Shown here one piece after another: positions 23,675-33,755 of a DNA stretch of 64,000 nucleotides. The stretch is from Pseudophaeomoniella oleicola. Taxonomy: Eukaryota > Ascomycota > Eurotiomycetes > Phaeomoniellales > Phaeomoniellaceae. The stretch's first letter is position 1; the number at the start of each line of letters is the position of its first letter. The stretch covers positions 52,656-116,655 of the forward strand of contig QWDQ01000070.1 in NCBI GenBank assembly GCA_003868215.1, given 5' to 3'. The notes below the pieces were generated by a model. The model was not told where the DNA came from. It ran no database searches and worked only from the letters and a program-made list of their open reading frames with translations. Position numbers and translations under genes: made by a program.

Positions 23675-24296
23675 TGCGAGATATGTCTGACGTTAAACCA
23701 CACCACACAGATTTTAGACGTATCGCATCTGAGTCAAGGTAAGAGGAGGAAAGGCAGTCGCTTCTAGACACGCGATAAATTGGGTAGTCGACCTTCCCTT
23801 TGGCAAGCAAGTTCTAAACAATGCCTTTCATAAAGGTGAGCGATCGTAGTAACCCTTCTGTCTCTGTTCAATAACTGGTGGCTTTTTGGTCTATGGAAAA
23901 TAAAAAGTTGGGTCCGTATATTGAATTTATCTAAGAGGATCTGCAAATGACTCCGGGGTTAGGAAGGAAAGCTAAAACCCCAAGAGACGGTCTACCGCGG
24001 CGTCACCTTCCGTCGTGATCAACCCTCTCCCACTTACTGCATAGATCTCGACACTTTCTTCCTGCACAGGACTATGTCTCAGAGACTTCGGGGAAGACTG
24101 ATTCGGTGATACGGCGGAGGCGACTTCTGCATCTCGCAAGCTATTGGTATCCGGGCGAGTGCACGCGGGGCATACGACCCGGATGCTGTGCGATCTGGCC
24201 CTTCGATCTATCAATCGCTATCGCAAAGCTTTCGCGACAAGACTATAGCTGCAGTTGATCCTGAGATTGGCCTCCGTCGACTTTTCACAATAAAAA
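23675..24296. other. Divergent spacer, eIF2B beta and NEM1
   Basis: 622 bases. The promoters of both genes lie here. I see no extra gene. Confidence 0.5.
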
Positions 24297-25936
24297 ATGA
24301 ACTCCCTCAACATTCTGTCTTCCCGTGTCATTGGGCAATCTGCGCCGCCATCGCCCAGAAGACGTTCCCATTCGCAGGGAGATATTCGACCGCCTATACC
24401 GCAAGATTCATTACATCGTGGACGCTCTCTGAGTGATTACAACCTTGCAGCACGTAACGATGGAGTGGGCCAAGAGGATGAAACAGAGCAGTCAACACCT
24501 CCACCGGAATCTGTAGATACTTTTGGCGATGCCAATATCGACGAAAAAACCGCATTACTTGCCGAGACCAAACCTTTTGATGGAGTTGCACATAAGAGTA
24601 GATGGCGGCAGGCTCTAAAACGGATTATTGTTGCCCTGACAGAAGGTGCACGCATCTTTCTTTCTTACATCGGAGCGCCGGTTGTGTACATGGTCACAAT
24701 TTTCCAAGATAGCGATGGGACATATTCTGCATTTGTACCTGTCAAGAAGATAGTGCATATGGTGGTGGGACCGATAGGAGGGAATGCTAAAAGAAGCCTG
24801 CATGGGATCCCAGACACATCAGAGGGTAACTCAGAGAAGCGTGCCATGAGAAGGATACGTACGTCGGCCTCCAACGACTCTCTGTCGTCGAACGGGAGTA
24901 CAGACTCAGAGGCAGACAACGGGCAGCACTCCGAGGAGCGGAAGCCGAAGACGAAAGGTAGTCGGCAGCATTCAAGGGAAGACAGCGAACCGACACGACG
25001 GTCAATTCGTATAAAGTTGAACAGCAACGAGTCATTCCAACAAAGGCAAAAACAGAGGACGGCCAAAGGAGAAGCACAACCTCATCCGCCGGAAGGGGGC
25101 TTAACTGTCGACAATATCAAATCGCCAATATCACCAGCATCGCACAAGATCACAAAATATCCTCATGCTCCCCAACCACCTAGACCTTTGGTTCCACGGC
25201 GGCAACCATCCTATACCTCAAATGCGCTGCTCCCCTCACATCGACCATCTATCATCCGCAACCCGCCGCATTTGCAACAGAAGACGCTAATACTTGATCT
25301 TGACGAGACTCTTATCCACTCACTATCTAGGGGCGGCCGTATGTCCTCTGGTCACATGGTCGAAGTGAAACTTAACGCGCCTGTCGGAGTTCCCGGCACT
25401 GGTATGCTCGGTCCTCAGCATCCCATCCTTTACTACGTTCATAAGCGTCCACACTGCGACGAGTTTCTCCGAAAGGTCTGCAAATGGTACAAGTTGGTGG
25501 TTTTCACCGCATCGGTTCAAGAATACGCGGACCCGGTCATCGATTGGCTAGAACAAGAGCGAAAGTTCTTCAGCGCAAGGTATTACCGCCAGCATTGCAC
25601 GTTTAGAAACGGTGCGTATATCAAGGACTTGAGTACCGTTGAGCCCGATTTGAGCAAAGTTTGTATATTGGACAATAGCCCGATGAGCTATATTTTTCAT
25701 GAAGGTATGTGGCTCACCTTTTAACGGCATATTCCCAACCAGCAGACTGCCATCGAAAGTGAAAGAGAACTGACAACGACCTCAATGCAGACAATGCGAT
25801 TCCAATCGAGGGCTGGATCAATGATCCGACGGATAACGATCTTGTGCATCTTATACCCATGCTGGAAGCGTTGCAGTACGTTACTGATGTCCGGGCATTC
25901 CTTGCATTGAGGAGAGGAGAAGCAGAAGCTGCATAA
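24297..25936 (+). CDS. NEM1: Nem1-type (Dullard/CTDNEP1) HAD phosphatase
   Basis: Catalytic subunit of the Nem1-Spo7 complex at the nuclear envelope/ER, which dephosphorylates and activates the phosphatidate phosphatase Pah1 and so controls lipid storage and membrane growth. Two exons: 24297..25704 and 25791..25936, giving 517 residues. The FCP1/SCP-like homology domain starts near residue 330 with the catalytic DxDxT in LILDLDETLIHSLSRGG. It continues with VHKRPHCDEFLRKVCKWYKL, VVFTASVQEYADPVIDWLEQ, YIKDLSTVEPDLSKVCILDN, and after the splice DNAIPIEGWINDPTDNDLV. A hydrophobic stretch near residues 125-150 (ARIFLSYIGAPVVYMVTIF) fits the membrane anchor. The N-terminal 120 residues and the 170-320 linker are Ser-rich and disordered. 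The membrane anchor separates this from Psr-type relatives, which are palmitoylated. Confidence 0.9.
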
Positions 25937-26667
25937 CGTTTCTTCCGAGGTCCTGGAGTTTTTAAAGGGGGAAGGCTAGGCATTCCGATATGGAGCTCGG
26001 ATATCAGATGGCAATTCTACTTTTTCTTTTTTCCCGAGTAGCGGAGAAAGGGATGAGGGTGCAGGATCTAAGCTGGGGTACATAGCCTAAAGGGATGGTG
26101 CTCGCCGTGCTATATTTTTTTTCAACGAATCATAACAATCTCCTCGGCTTCTACCATCTACAGGAAGTAGTGGGAGAATAGACGATATAAGTGCGGTGAT
26201 TGACCATTGTTGGTCGCCGATATGTGCTTACACTCAACATGTACTTTGGGGACGATTTTGGAGTCATGTGTGTTCCCCTATAGGGCACGATGATGACGAC
26301 GAGTCCATGGTGGCAATGAGCAACATTGGCCGAGTGGCACCCGCTACCACCATAGCTCCGCTGCTGACTTCATTTCGTCCTCGAACGAGGGAAGCTTTGC
26401 AGATGTGCTCTAGGCATTTCCATGTTCTTTGGTTTTGGTTTTCAGACGCAGAATGTGCTTATGCGTCGCTGTGACTCAATTTGTTGTTCGTAGTGATCGT
26501 TGCTGCACGCGTCGGGATAAGCAGATTCAGGAGTATAATGATCACTGTCCCATTTAGTGAGCTCGAGGAGGTGCATTACCATCGGGTTGTAGGTACGAGG
26601 TAACCATGCTGATCCTTCTGAGATCTCTTGCGACCAACCGTCTGGGTAGGTGTAAGTTACTGTAGGT
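25937..26667. other. 3'-3' spacer, NEM1 and coiled-coil gene
   Basis: Convergent ends. Short frames here have no family character. Confidence 0.45.
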
Positions 26668-27480
26668 TCAATGTACTCTGTCCACCTCCTCGACAACGCT
26701 CATCCTATCTGTCGCTGTCTCCGCTGTACTTGACGTATCTTCTGTCTCGCTCCAGATATCTCGACTCTCCTTCTCCACTTGTCTCATGGCCAGAGCCACT
26801 TCTTCCAGTTTGGCCACCACGTCTAATACCCCTGCATTTACACGCTGGAAGTATTTGTCGTTAGCTTCACGGCGCTTTCGCGCCAAGATGATATCTGCTT
26901 CGGTCTCCTCTTCAATGGCACCGCTGATACTGTCATTTCGAGGTTTGGCAGCAGCCGGGGCCACTTTCTGGTCGGGAGGAAGGCGGACATCCCTGCTGTT
27001 CTTTGCTGCTGCATCCCTTGCCTTCGGCTCTGTGACCGGGGTTGTATCGAGAACCCCGTCATCGCCTTCACTGCGCGCCCAGGCTTGTGCAAGCGCTAGC
27101 TGAGCCGTTCGCAACTCTTCAAGTGCCTGCGCGTGCTTTCCACTGAAGAGATGATTTGTGTTCTCCGCGCTTAACTCGACCTCTGCCAGCGTATTCTGCA
27201 TTTCCACCCACATCGCATCGGCGCGATCATATTCGCTTTGAGCAACAGACTGGCCTCTTGGCCGGCGGACGGCGGACGTTGTAGGGCGAAGCTCATTAGA
27301 GTTACGTGACGTGGTGTGTGTCAGAACCGGTTCAGCACTCGGTAGACCAAGGTCAATTGCGGATGTATTACGAGAAGGAGGCCCTTGGAACAGAGATGGA
27401 GGAGGTAGACGGGAAGACGGCTTAGAAACCAGAGGCGGTGCAGTGATGTTTGAAGGCGCCATGTTGAACGAGGCACTCAT
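26668..27480 (-). CDS. Fungal coiled-coil protein of unknown function
   Basis: Single-exon frame of 270 residues from ATG 27480. The first 80 residues are Pro/Ser-rich and disordered. From about residue 80 the protein is helical: SEYDRADAMWVEMQNTLAEV, NTNHLFSGKHAQALEELRTA, then an acidic/Ala-rich linker. A second helical block starts near 200 with EETEADIILARKRREANDKY and FQRVNAGVLDVVAKLEEVAL. The pattern of two coiled coils after a disordered head recalls fungal-only families such as DUF5315, but I cannot confirm membership from sequence alone. A dense cluster of acidic and Ser/Thr residues ends the protein. It faces the RPS23 gene head to head with a 411-base spacer and may share its promoter. 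Confidence 0.72.
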   Translation of the reverse strand: MSASFNMAPSNITAPPLVSKPSSRLPPPSLFQGPPSRNTSAIDLGLPSAEPVLTHTTSRNSNELRPTTSAVRRPRGQSVAQSEYDRADAMWVEMQNTLAEVELSAENTNHLFSGKHAQALEELRTAQLALAQAWARSEGDDGVLDTTPVTEPKARDAAAKNSRDVRLPPDQKVAPAAAKPRNDSISGAIEEETEADIILARKRREANDKYFQRVNAGVLDVVAKLEEVALAMRQVEKESRDIWSETEDTSSTAETATDRMSVVEEVDRVH

Positions 27481-27891
27481 ATGGCTGCCTCACAATTATA
27501 ACCGATCACTTCATTGTGATGTACTGGCGGATTGCAAGCGATCACCGGTAAGCCAAGCTCCAGATCAATTACTACCGTAGTAACGTAGTACAAGTTGATG
27601 TCCGTATCGATACCGCGATACCGACGAATAAATATGGGGCTATTTGTTTGGCAACTTACCCGACTCACTAGCGCGGATTGTCCTCCCACAATCGAATTTG
27701 CGGCAACATCCTCATCAGAGACCTCGAATTTTGCAACCGACCAACGACAACCTCACCAACTCACCCTTTCGACAAAAACCCAGTAAAGAGGTACGAATGC
27801 AATGCTCCTCGTCACTTGAATCCAATCATTCACCCTTTACATCGCTTTACAATAACCAGTCTAACATTGTTCTCTTCTTTTAGTCGTCAAC
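27481..27891. other. Divergent promoter of coiled-coil gene and RPS23
   Basis: 411 bases. Holds a degenerate palindrome CCGTAGTAACGTAGTAC near 27574 and the probable RPS23 5'-UTR intron (27791..27883). Confidence 0.5.
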
Positions 27892-28448
27892 ATGGGTAAA
27901 GGCAAGCCCCGTGGTCTCAACGCCGCTCGCAAGCTCCGCAACCATCGTCGCGAGGGTCGCTGGGCCGATCTTCACTACAAGAAGCGTCTCCTCGGAACGG
28001 CCTTCAAGTCATCTCCATTCGGTGGTTCATCACACGCCAAGGGTATAGTGTTGGAAAAGGTCGGTGTCGAGGCCAAACAACCAAACTCTGCCATCAGAAA
28101 ATGTGTCAGGGTTCAATTGATCAAGAACGGAAAGAAGGTCACTGCTTTCGGTATGTAAAATTCACATCATCGCAGAGGTTTGCAATTTGGACACCTTAAT
28201 CGATGGAAAACGTTACACGTCGGAAAAGAAGCGCACAGTGGCTAACGATGAACTTCTTCACTACATTAGTGCCCAACGACGGTTGCTTGAACTTCGTTGA
28301 CGAGAACGACGAAGTCCTCCTCGCCGGTTTCGGTCGTAAGGGTAAAGCCAAGGGTGATATTCCTGGTGTTCGTTTCAAGGTCGTCAAGGTTTCCGGTGTT
28401 GGTCTGTCGGCTCTGTGGAAGGAGAAGAAGGAGAAGCCAAGATCGTAG
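27892..28448 (+). CDS. RPS23: 40S ribosomal protein uS12 (RPS23)
   Basis: Decoding-centre protein of the small ribosomal subunit. Two coding exons: 27892..28150 and 28270..28448, joined GTG after a 119-base intron, giving 145 residues, the universal length. Sequence hallmarks: [40 protein letters not shown] with the near-invariant KQPNSAIRK loop, then [20 protein letters not shown] and the tail [15 protein letters not shown]. The proline in KQPNSA is the residue hydroxylated in many eukaryotes by Tpa1/Ofd1/OGFOD1. A probable 5'-UTR intron runs from the GTACGAATG donor at 27791 to the TTCTTTTAG acceptor ending at 27883, a usual arrangement for fungal ribosomal protein genes. Confidence 0.97.
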
Positions 28449-29047
28449 ATTCAATCAACAACTGTTTTGTTTTTGCGAATCGATTGGTTTTTCGTGGTGG
28501 AATGGGGGGGACTTCGTTAGACGAAGCAACCAGGAAGAGCGGACATGACTACATAAGGAATACAAACAAAAAATACACCAATGGTCTCATGCCGACAGCA
28601 AGGGATGCTCAACATGCTACGACCAAGAAATTGGGGGGCTATCTATTCCGAACCGATAGAAGCTCATGGGGGATTGTCTAGTTTAGATGATCTTCTATCA
28701 GCCTAGCAATAGGGCATGCATGAATGAATACAAATGCCTTTCTTCCTCCTCACATAAAAATCCTCTCCACAGACATATTCGTGCTTGGTATGATATTTAG
28801 TACTATGTAAAACCTGGTACCAAAGCCATATTCATTGTTACGTCTCACGAGTTGCTCATTCATTCATTCATTCTGCTCTGAACATCGCCTATGAACGGAT
28901 GTACATATACATGTAGTGGCACGTGAGCCGAAAATCAAACTGGGACATGCTGCAGACTTAATTCACAAAAGCAAGCCAAGGAATAGTCGGGTTGTTGAGT
29001 AATACCATCGAGATCACTCCATAGGGATTGTTGGCCTGGGACATATG
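28449..29047. other. 3'-3' spacer after RPS23
   Basis: Contains CATT tetranucleotide repeats near 28857..28874. No gene seen. Confidence 0.45.
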
Positions 29048-30625
29048 TTAAGCGACCTCGATGATTAATGATGAATGGATTTGATCGTAAGCTGGAGGGC
29101 GATCGTCGTCGTTGATGTCGTGTCTGTCATTATCATGGACAGTTGGAGATGCATTTGATGGACTTGGTGTCGAAGACGTGTGGTGCCTAGTGTTTGTGGT
29201 AGAAGTCTGGTCCTCTAGCCGTGGACCTGCGCTAGAAGTGCCAGATATCTGGTCTGTGGGAGAAGGATGAGATACATCGTCTTGATGAGTTTGGGGGGGA
29301 CCCATCCAGGACGTGTTATAGTCGCCGTCTCTGGCAGCACGAGGTGCTCTTCGAATATGTTGAGTGTCTGTGGTGGTATCGCGCCAGGTCAGAGATGGAG
29401 GAGGATGAGTATAACTTGGTGAGAAATATTCTGTAGTCGGTGTAGAGGGGTCTGAGGACAGTCTTGCTGGTCCTGCTGCTTGCTCATCGACATCCTCTTC
29501 TGAAAACGACGATGAAGGGGTCAGTGGAGACAGGCCCATCCGTGCGACTGCAATTCGTGATAAGGGAGTTGGACGTTCCAGACGTGGACCGAACTGTAAG
29601 AGAAAATCTCGATCATATCTAAGGATACCGTAGAAAGACTGAAGGACGTATTCACTTTGTGGAGGCGAGACGTCAAGTTGGCGGTAATTGACTATATCCA
29701 AGTTTTCAAGGAGCTGAGGCACGTCGTCATCTCTATTGGTGGGACGGGTCTCCTCGCGATACCCTTCAGGATAAATGAATATGTTCTCGTTGGCATTGTT
29801 TCTTCTCCTTAGGGCCTTTCGGCTTATTGGTCGACTGTATCGCCATCTCTTTGATTGGTAATCTTCTGGATTCGCCTTTTGTTCGTGAAGGTCGCTTAAA
29901 CGGACACCGATCAAGCGTTGGTCGAAGGCGGCTCGGCTCTGCATACTTGCCCTTCCTCGTAGCATTGGCCGGTCACACCAAAGACATATCCGGCGACGAT
30001 CTTTGTCTTCTTCGAGAACAGCACCGCATCCTGAGCCGGCGCAAAGTAGAGCCCCATCCCTTCTTGCTTCGCGATTCTGCTGCTCTTTGCATTGAAGGCA
30101 AAGCCAGCCATCTCTGGAAGTGCACACGCAGAACTCTCCTTCTCCTGGAGCAAAGTTATACAGCCGTGAGGATTTCTGGTTCCTCGATAATATTCTATGG
30201 CTCTTATGAGGGTTATCTGTAGCCCAGCATTGCTGACACAGGTATCGACAACGATTGGGAAACGTATTCTCGGATTTGCCAATGGAGGACTTCACCAGGC
30301 ATGCTTCACATATTGTGTCGGAACAAAGACGACAGTAGTTGACTCTCCACTGTTTATTTCCAGTGTGAATCGGGGAAGAGCATGACCAGATGGCTGAGCG
30401 TTTCAGGCGTTGCCACTGTTTGGTTTGATGGCGACCAATATGTAGGTGTCGGCCAGCGTCGTCATCAGAGAAACCATGTAAGACTGAGCGGAACTCGCTA
30501 CTAGTCCGAGCAAGCCTGAGGAGAGCTGTTAACGAAAGACTCTCTACAAGGCTGATGGTAATGGGCCATATGTGTAAGAGCCGTAGGAGGTCTGGATCTC
30601 TCTTGGTCGTGGCACCGTTCTCCAT
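29048..30625 (-). CDS. F-box-like, cysteine-rich protein of unknown function
   Basis: Frame of 525 residues from ATG 30625 (MENGATTKRDPD); it stays open 23 codons further upstream without another ATG. Residues about 12-50 (LLHIWPITISLVESLSLTAL then LARTSSEFRSVLHGF) look like a degenerate F-box. Residues about 90-250 are rich in paired cysteines: YCRLCSDTICEACLV, CRYLCQQCWA, GWLCLQCK, ALLCAGSGCG and RRICLWCDRP. These would suit two or three zinc sites. The C-terminal half is Ser/Pro/Thr-rich and disordered. Such F-box plus zinc-cluster proteins are common but uncharacterised in moulds. If the F-box is real, a role as an SCF substrate receptor would follow, but that is inference. Confidence 0.7.
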   Translation of the reverse strand: MENGATTKRDPDLLRLLHIWPITISLVESLSLTALLRLARTSSEFRSVLHGFSDDDAGRHLHIGRHQTKQWQRLKRSAIWSCSSPIHTGNKQWRVNYCRLCSDTICEACLVKSSIGKSENTFPNRCRYLCQQCWATDNPHKSHRILSRNQKSSRLYNFAPGEGEFCVCTSRDGWLCLQCKEQQNREARRDGALLCAGSGCGAVLEEDKDRRRICLWCDRPMLRGRASMQSRAAFDQRLIGVRLSDLHEQKANPEDYQSKRWRYSRPISRKALRRRNNANENIFIYPEGYREETRPTNRDDDVPQLLENLDIVNYRQLDVSPPQSEYVLQSFYGILRYDRDFLLQFGPRLERPTPLSRIAVARMGLSPLTPSSSFSEEDVDEQAAGPARLSSDPSTPTTEYFSPSYTHPPPSLTWRDTTTDTQHIRRAPRAARDGDYNTSWMGPPQTHQDDVSHPSPTDQISGTSSAGPRLEDQTSTTNTRHHTSSTPSPSNASPTVHDNDRHDINDDDRPPAYDQIHSSLIIEVA

Positions 30626-31024
30626 CCCTTTTATAGAGGCTGCTAATGCCGTCAATTCGATGAAAGAACCATCGACAAGCGAAGATAGATGCACTAGGTC
30701 TCTTGTAGAATGGATTATGGTATCAGATGAGATAAAGTCTCGTCGCGAGAGATTTGTTCTGCCTAATATTCCTCGGGCCTACAAATGTATTGCCTCAGGC
30801 TAAGTATCCGTACGAAGCATATCTCAGATGTGGAGCCCGACTCAGAGCAAAGTTACGTTACCTAAGCATTCGTATCGATAAGATCGTACGGTATCGTATC
30901 CCACTTGTGCAATGCATCATCTCGGCGTTCTGGGCAGCGTCCCAATTGGCACAATATACACGACAGTTCTGCACAGTTATAACAATCTAGTAATCCACCT
31001 CATGGTGAGTGTACAGCCACCACC
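30626..31024. other. Divergent spacer, F-box-like gene and VPS20
   Basis: 399 bases between divergent starts; no motif stands out. The F-box-like frame stays open 23 codons into it, and an upstream exon cannot be excluded. Confidence 0.45.
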
Positions 31025-31913
31025 ATGGGTAACGCACAAAGTCATCACAAGATCTCCGCGCAAGATCGGTTAGTATTCCATTCTTATACCCCAGAATCCT
31101 TTATGCCGTTCATCTTCTTAGACACTTGCAAGTAACTAATCAAAGCCCGCTCCCTCTCTCTCCTATATACTCGAGAGAGAGAGGAATTCGGTTCTTCCAA
31201 CAGCGCAATCCTTGACATGAAAAACCAACGAGACCGACTACATCAATACCAAAAGAAAATCACCGTGCTCACGCAACGTGAGACCGACATCGCCCGTGAA
31301 TGCCTGCAGCGCGGTGACAAATCGCGCGCCCTGGTCGCGCTGCGCCGCAAAAAGTACCAGGAGACCCTGCTGAGCAAGACGGACGGCCAGCTCGAGCAAC
31401 TGGAGCAGCTGACGAGCAACGTCGAGTTCGCGCTCGTGCAGAAGGATGTCGTGTTTGGGTTGCAGAGGGGCACGGAGGTGCTGAAGGAGATTCATAGAGA
31501 GATGGGAGGGATTGAGAGGGTGGAAAAGTTAATGGGGGATGCGGAGGAGCAGAGGGAGTATCAGCGGGTGAGTCTACTACTCCTTTTCCTTTCCTCATCG
31601 GTTTTCCCCCATCCCTGTGGTGGTCAGATGAAACACTCGCTGACAATGTCCCTCCCCATCACAGGAAGTCAGCGAGCTCTTAGCAGGCCAAATGTCAAAT
31701 CAAGACGAGGACGAAGTCGAGGACGAACTCGAGGCCCTCGAAAAGGAAGTCAACGGCGCCGCCGTCACCTTACCAGACGCGCCGAAACAGGGACTCATCC
31801 CGGAACCGCTTCCAGATGTGCCGGACACGAATCTCGAAACCGAGGAGGACCGCAGACGGCAACGGCAGAGGGAAAGAGCGAAGGCGCGGAGAGTGGCGAT
31901 GGAGGCAGCATGA
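31025..31913 (+). CDS. VPS20: ESCRT-III subunit Vps20 (CHMP6)
   Basis: Nucleating subunit of ESCRT-III on endosomes, recruited by Vps25 of ESCRT-II and priming Snf7 polymerisation. Three exons: 31025..31068, 31204..31567 and 31665..31913, giving 218 residues. Exon 1 encodes MGNAQSHHKISAQD, a textbook N-myristoylation start (Gly2, small residue at 6) as in Vps20. The Snf7-like core follows: RAILDMKNQRDRLHQYQKKI, then ETDIARECLQRGDKSRALVA and LRRKKYQETLLSKTDGQLEQ. The C-terminal acidic helix has EDELEALEKEV and the tail ends in a basic run (RQRERAKARRVAMEAA). Splice phases agree in all three exons. The 135-base first intron contains an AGAG-rich stretch. Secure. Confidence 0.95.
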
Positions 31914-32257
31914 ATCTTGCGTCTGCTTGAAATGCATGATACATGGGGTTGGGTTTACAATTCTTCACTTAAAGCATCTTTTGAGCGACGGCGTTGGGAA
32001 GGGTTGGTCTCATGTAAAGCATGGCATAACGTTTTAGAAAGCGGCATCGTAGAGAAGAGCATGACCTTTTTTGCATACTAGAGAAGAGCATAACTACATT
32101 TGCATTGACATCGTTCAATCGTTCATGGGAGCTTACCAACCATGAGTTACATTTTTGTGTGCTTTTCCTGGCCCATCCTGTCCTTGTTCCTTTTATGAAT
32201 ACAACAAAACACTACAGACTTCACCCTCCTATCCGACAACAATAATAACAACAGCTC
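31914..32257. other. 3'-3' spacer of VPS20 and the PITH gene
   Basis: Convergent 3' ends; nothing else seen. Confidence 0.45.
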
Positions 32258-33173
32258 TCACCGTCCGCCTTGCATCCCATGATCCATCCCCATCCCAATC
32301 CCCTGAATGACCTTATGATCACTCGGCCTCGCCGCCGCCTCATACAAAAACGTGACGGGTTCCCGATTCAAATTCATCCACTCACCCTTGAACCCCAGAT
32401 AGGCGACGCGCGTGACATCTTCGTCATCGCCGTGATTGCTCTCGAAGAACAGGTCGATCGAGGTCGTCATGTTCCACTGGGCGCGGTTGAGCGGCATCTC
32501 GATCACGTCGTTGGATTGGGGCACGTTGAGGGTCTGGGTGGAGTGGGTGTCGCTGGCGGTGCTGAAGTCGAGGTCGGTGCGGTTGCGGAAGAGGGAGAGG
32601 ACGGAGGGGGCGGAGGGGGTGGTGGAGGAGCGGATGAGGAGGGAGTGGAGTTTTATTTGGCCGGTGAATCTGGAGGGGGGGGAAGGGGGATGAGTTAGAG
32701 ATTTTCATATGTGGTGGTGCTATGCCGTTGAGAGTGGGAGAGAAAGAAGAGGGTATTCCGTCATAGGGAGTGATGACAGATGAAAGACTCTTGGATGGAC
32801 TCCAGATACATTGATAGAACAGAGACGGACAAAAAAAAAAGTAAAAAAAGAGCAATCAAAACCCAAGCAGAACGAGATCCAAAGAAATAAGGGAAGAAAC
32901 ATACGGAATATGCATCAAAAGCTGCTCATCAGCATCACTCTCCACCTCCGGTTCATCCTCCAACCGCTTTGACCATTCCTTCTTGACCACCGCAGCCCCC
33001 GACCCCGGCGTCGCCTCGTTGAGCGTGACGATGTTGTCAAAGTCGATCTGCTTGTACAGACTGTACTGCAGGGCGGGGGTGATGTCGTTTGAATGATCGT
33101 GGGCACCACCACCGTGGTGGTGATCGTCGTGACCGGCATGGTCGTGGTCATGATGGTGGTGGTGATCTGACAT
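32258..33173 (-). CDS. PITH-domain protein with histidine-rich N terminus
   Basis: PITHD1-like protein. The PITH (proteasome-interacting thioredoxin) domain is the one that docks thioredoxin-like TXNL1 to the proteasome; stand-alone PITH proteins are of less certain role. Two exons: 33173..32905 and 32669..32258, giving 226 residues. The domain covers about residues 30-205: LYKQIDFDNIVTLNEATPGS, LLMHIPFTGQIKLHSLLIRS (formed across the splice), then LSLFRNRTDLDFSTASD, IEMPLNRAQWNMTTSIDLFF and VAYLGFKGEWMNLNREPVTF, closing with YEAAARPSDHKV. Residues 4-26 are half histidine and a quarter Asp/Gly, a probable metal-binding head. The 3' tail is short (GMGMDHGMQGGR). There is no signal peptide, so it is probably cytosolic or nuclear. 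Confidence 0.92.
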
Positions 33174-33755
33174 TTTTATTAGGTAAAATGGGTTGCTGTT
33201 GCTGCTGCTGCTGCTGCTGTCGTCGTGGTGGTGAGCAAGGATGCGCGGGCGAGGAGGGCCAGACTTGAGTTGAAGTCCTGATTTATGTTATGATTGCCAA
33301 GTCTGCTGGCTTCTGTACATATGCTTTCACGTTTTACTTAGGACTGTCTGGTGAGAATATCTAGATTATGTGATCTTCGTGCTTTGTGTTTGGATGATAC
33401 AGAAAGCTCGGCGGAGATGTACAGGAAAACATAAATGTCCAATCTAGGAAAGGGGTAGGTATCGTTTGTTCGTTCGCTTTCAACAACTACAAGCAAGACA
33501 GCCACATAGGAAAGTAGTAGAAGCAATAGAGAAAGTATTAATTTCAAGGGTGTAGTTGATTTGAGTTGATTATATTACATAGTAGTCTTCCCAACCAGAT
33601 CGCCATGCTGTCCAAAAGATTTCTGCGGAAGGACTTCAGATGCTGGACTAGATCTAACGATAGGACTGAAAATTGGGTATCAAATGAATCTATGTACTAG
33701 GTTGCCTAAGTTGGCCATACATTTTGAGGTAAGACAGAGTCTCAGAACCGAGGAC
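33174..33755. other. Spacer between PITH promoter and MEP 3' end
   Basis: Starts with a GCT microsatellite at 33191..33220. No gene seen. Confidence 0.45.
33191..33220. repeat. GCT trinucleotide microsatellite
   Basis: A run of GCT units directly upstream of the PITH gene start. Confidence 0.8.
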
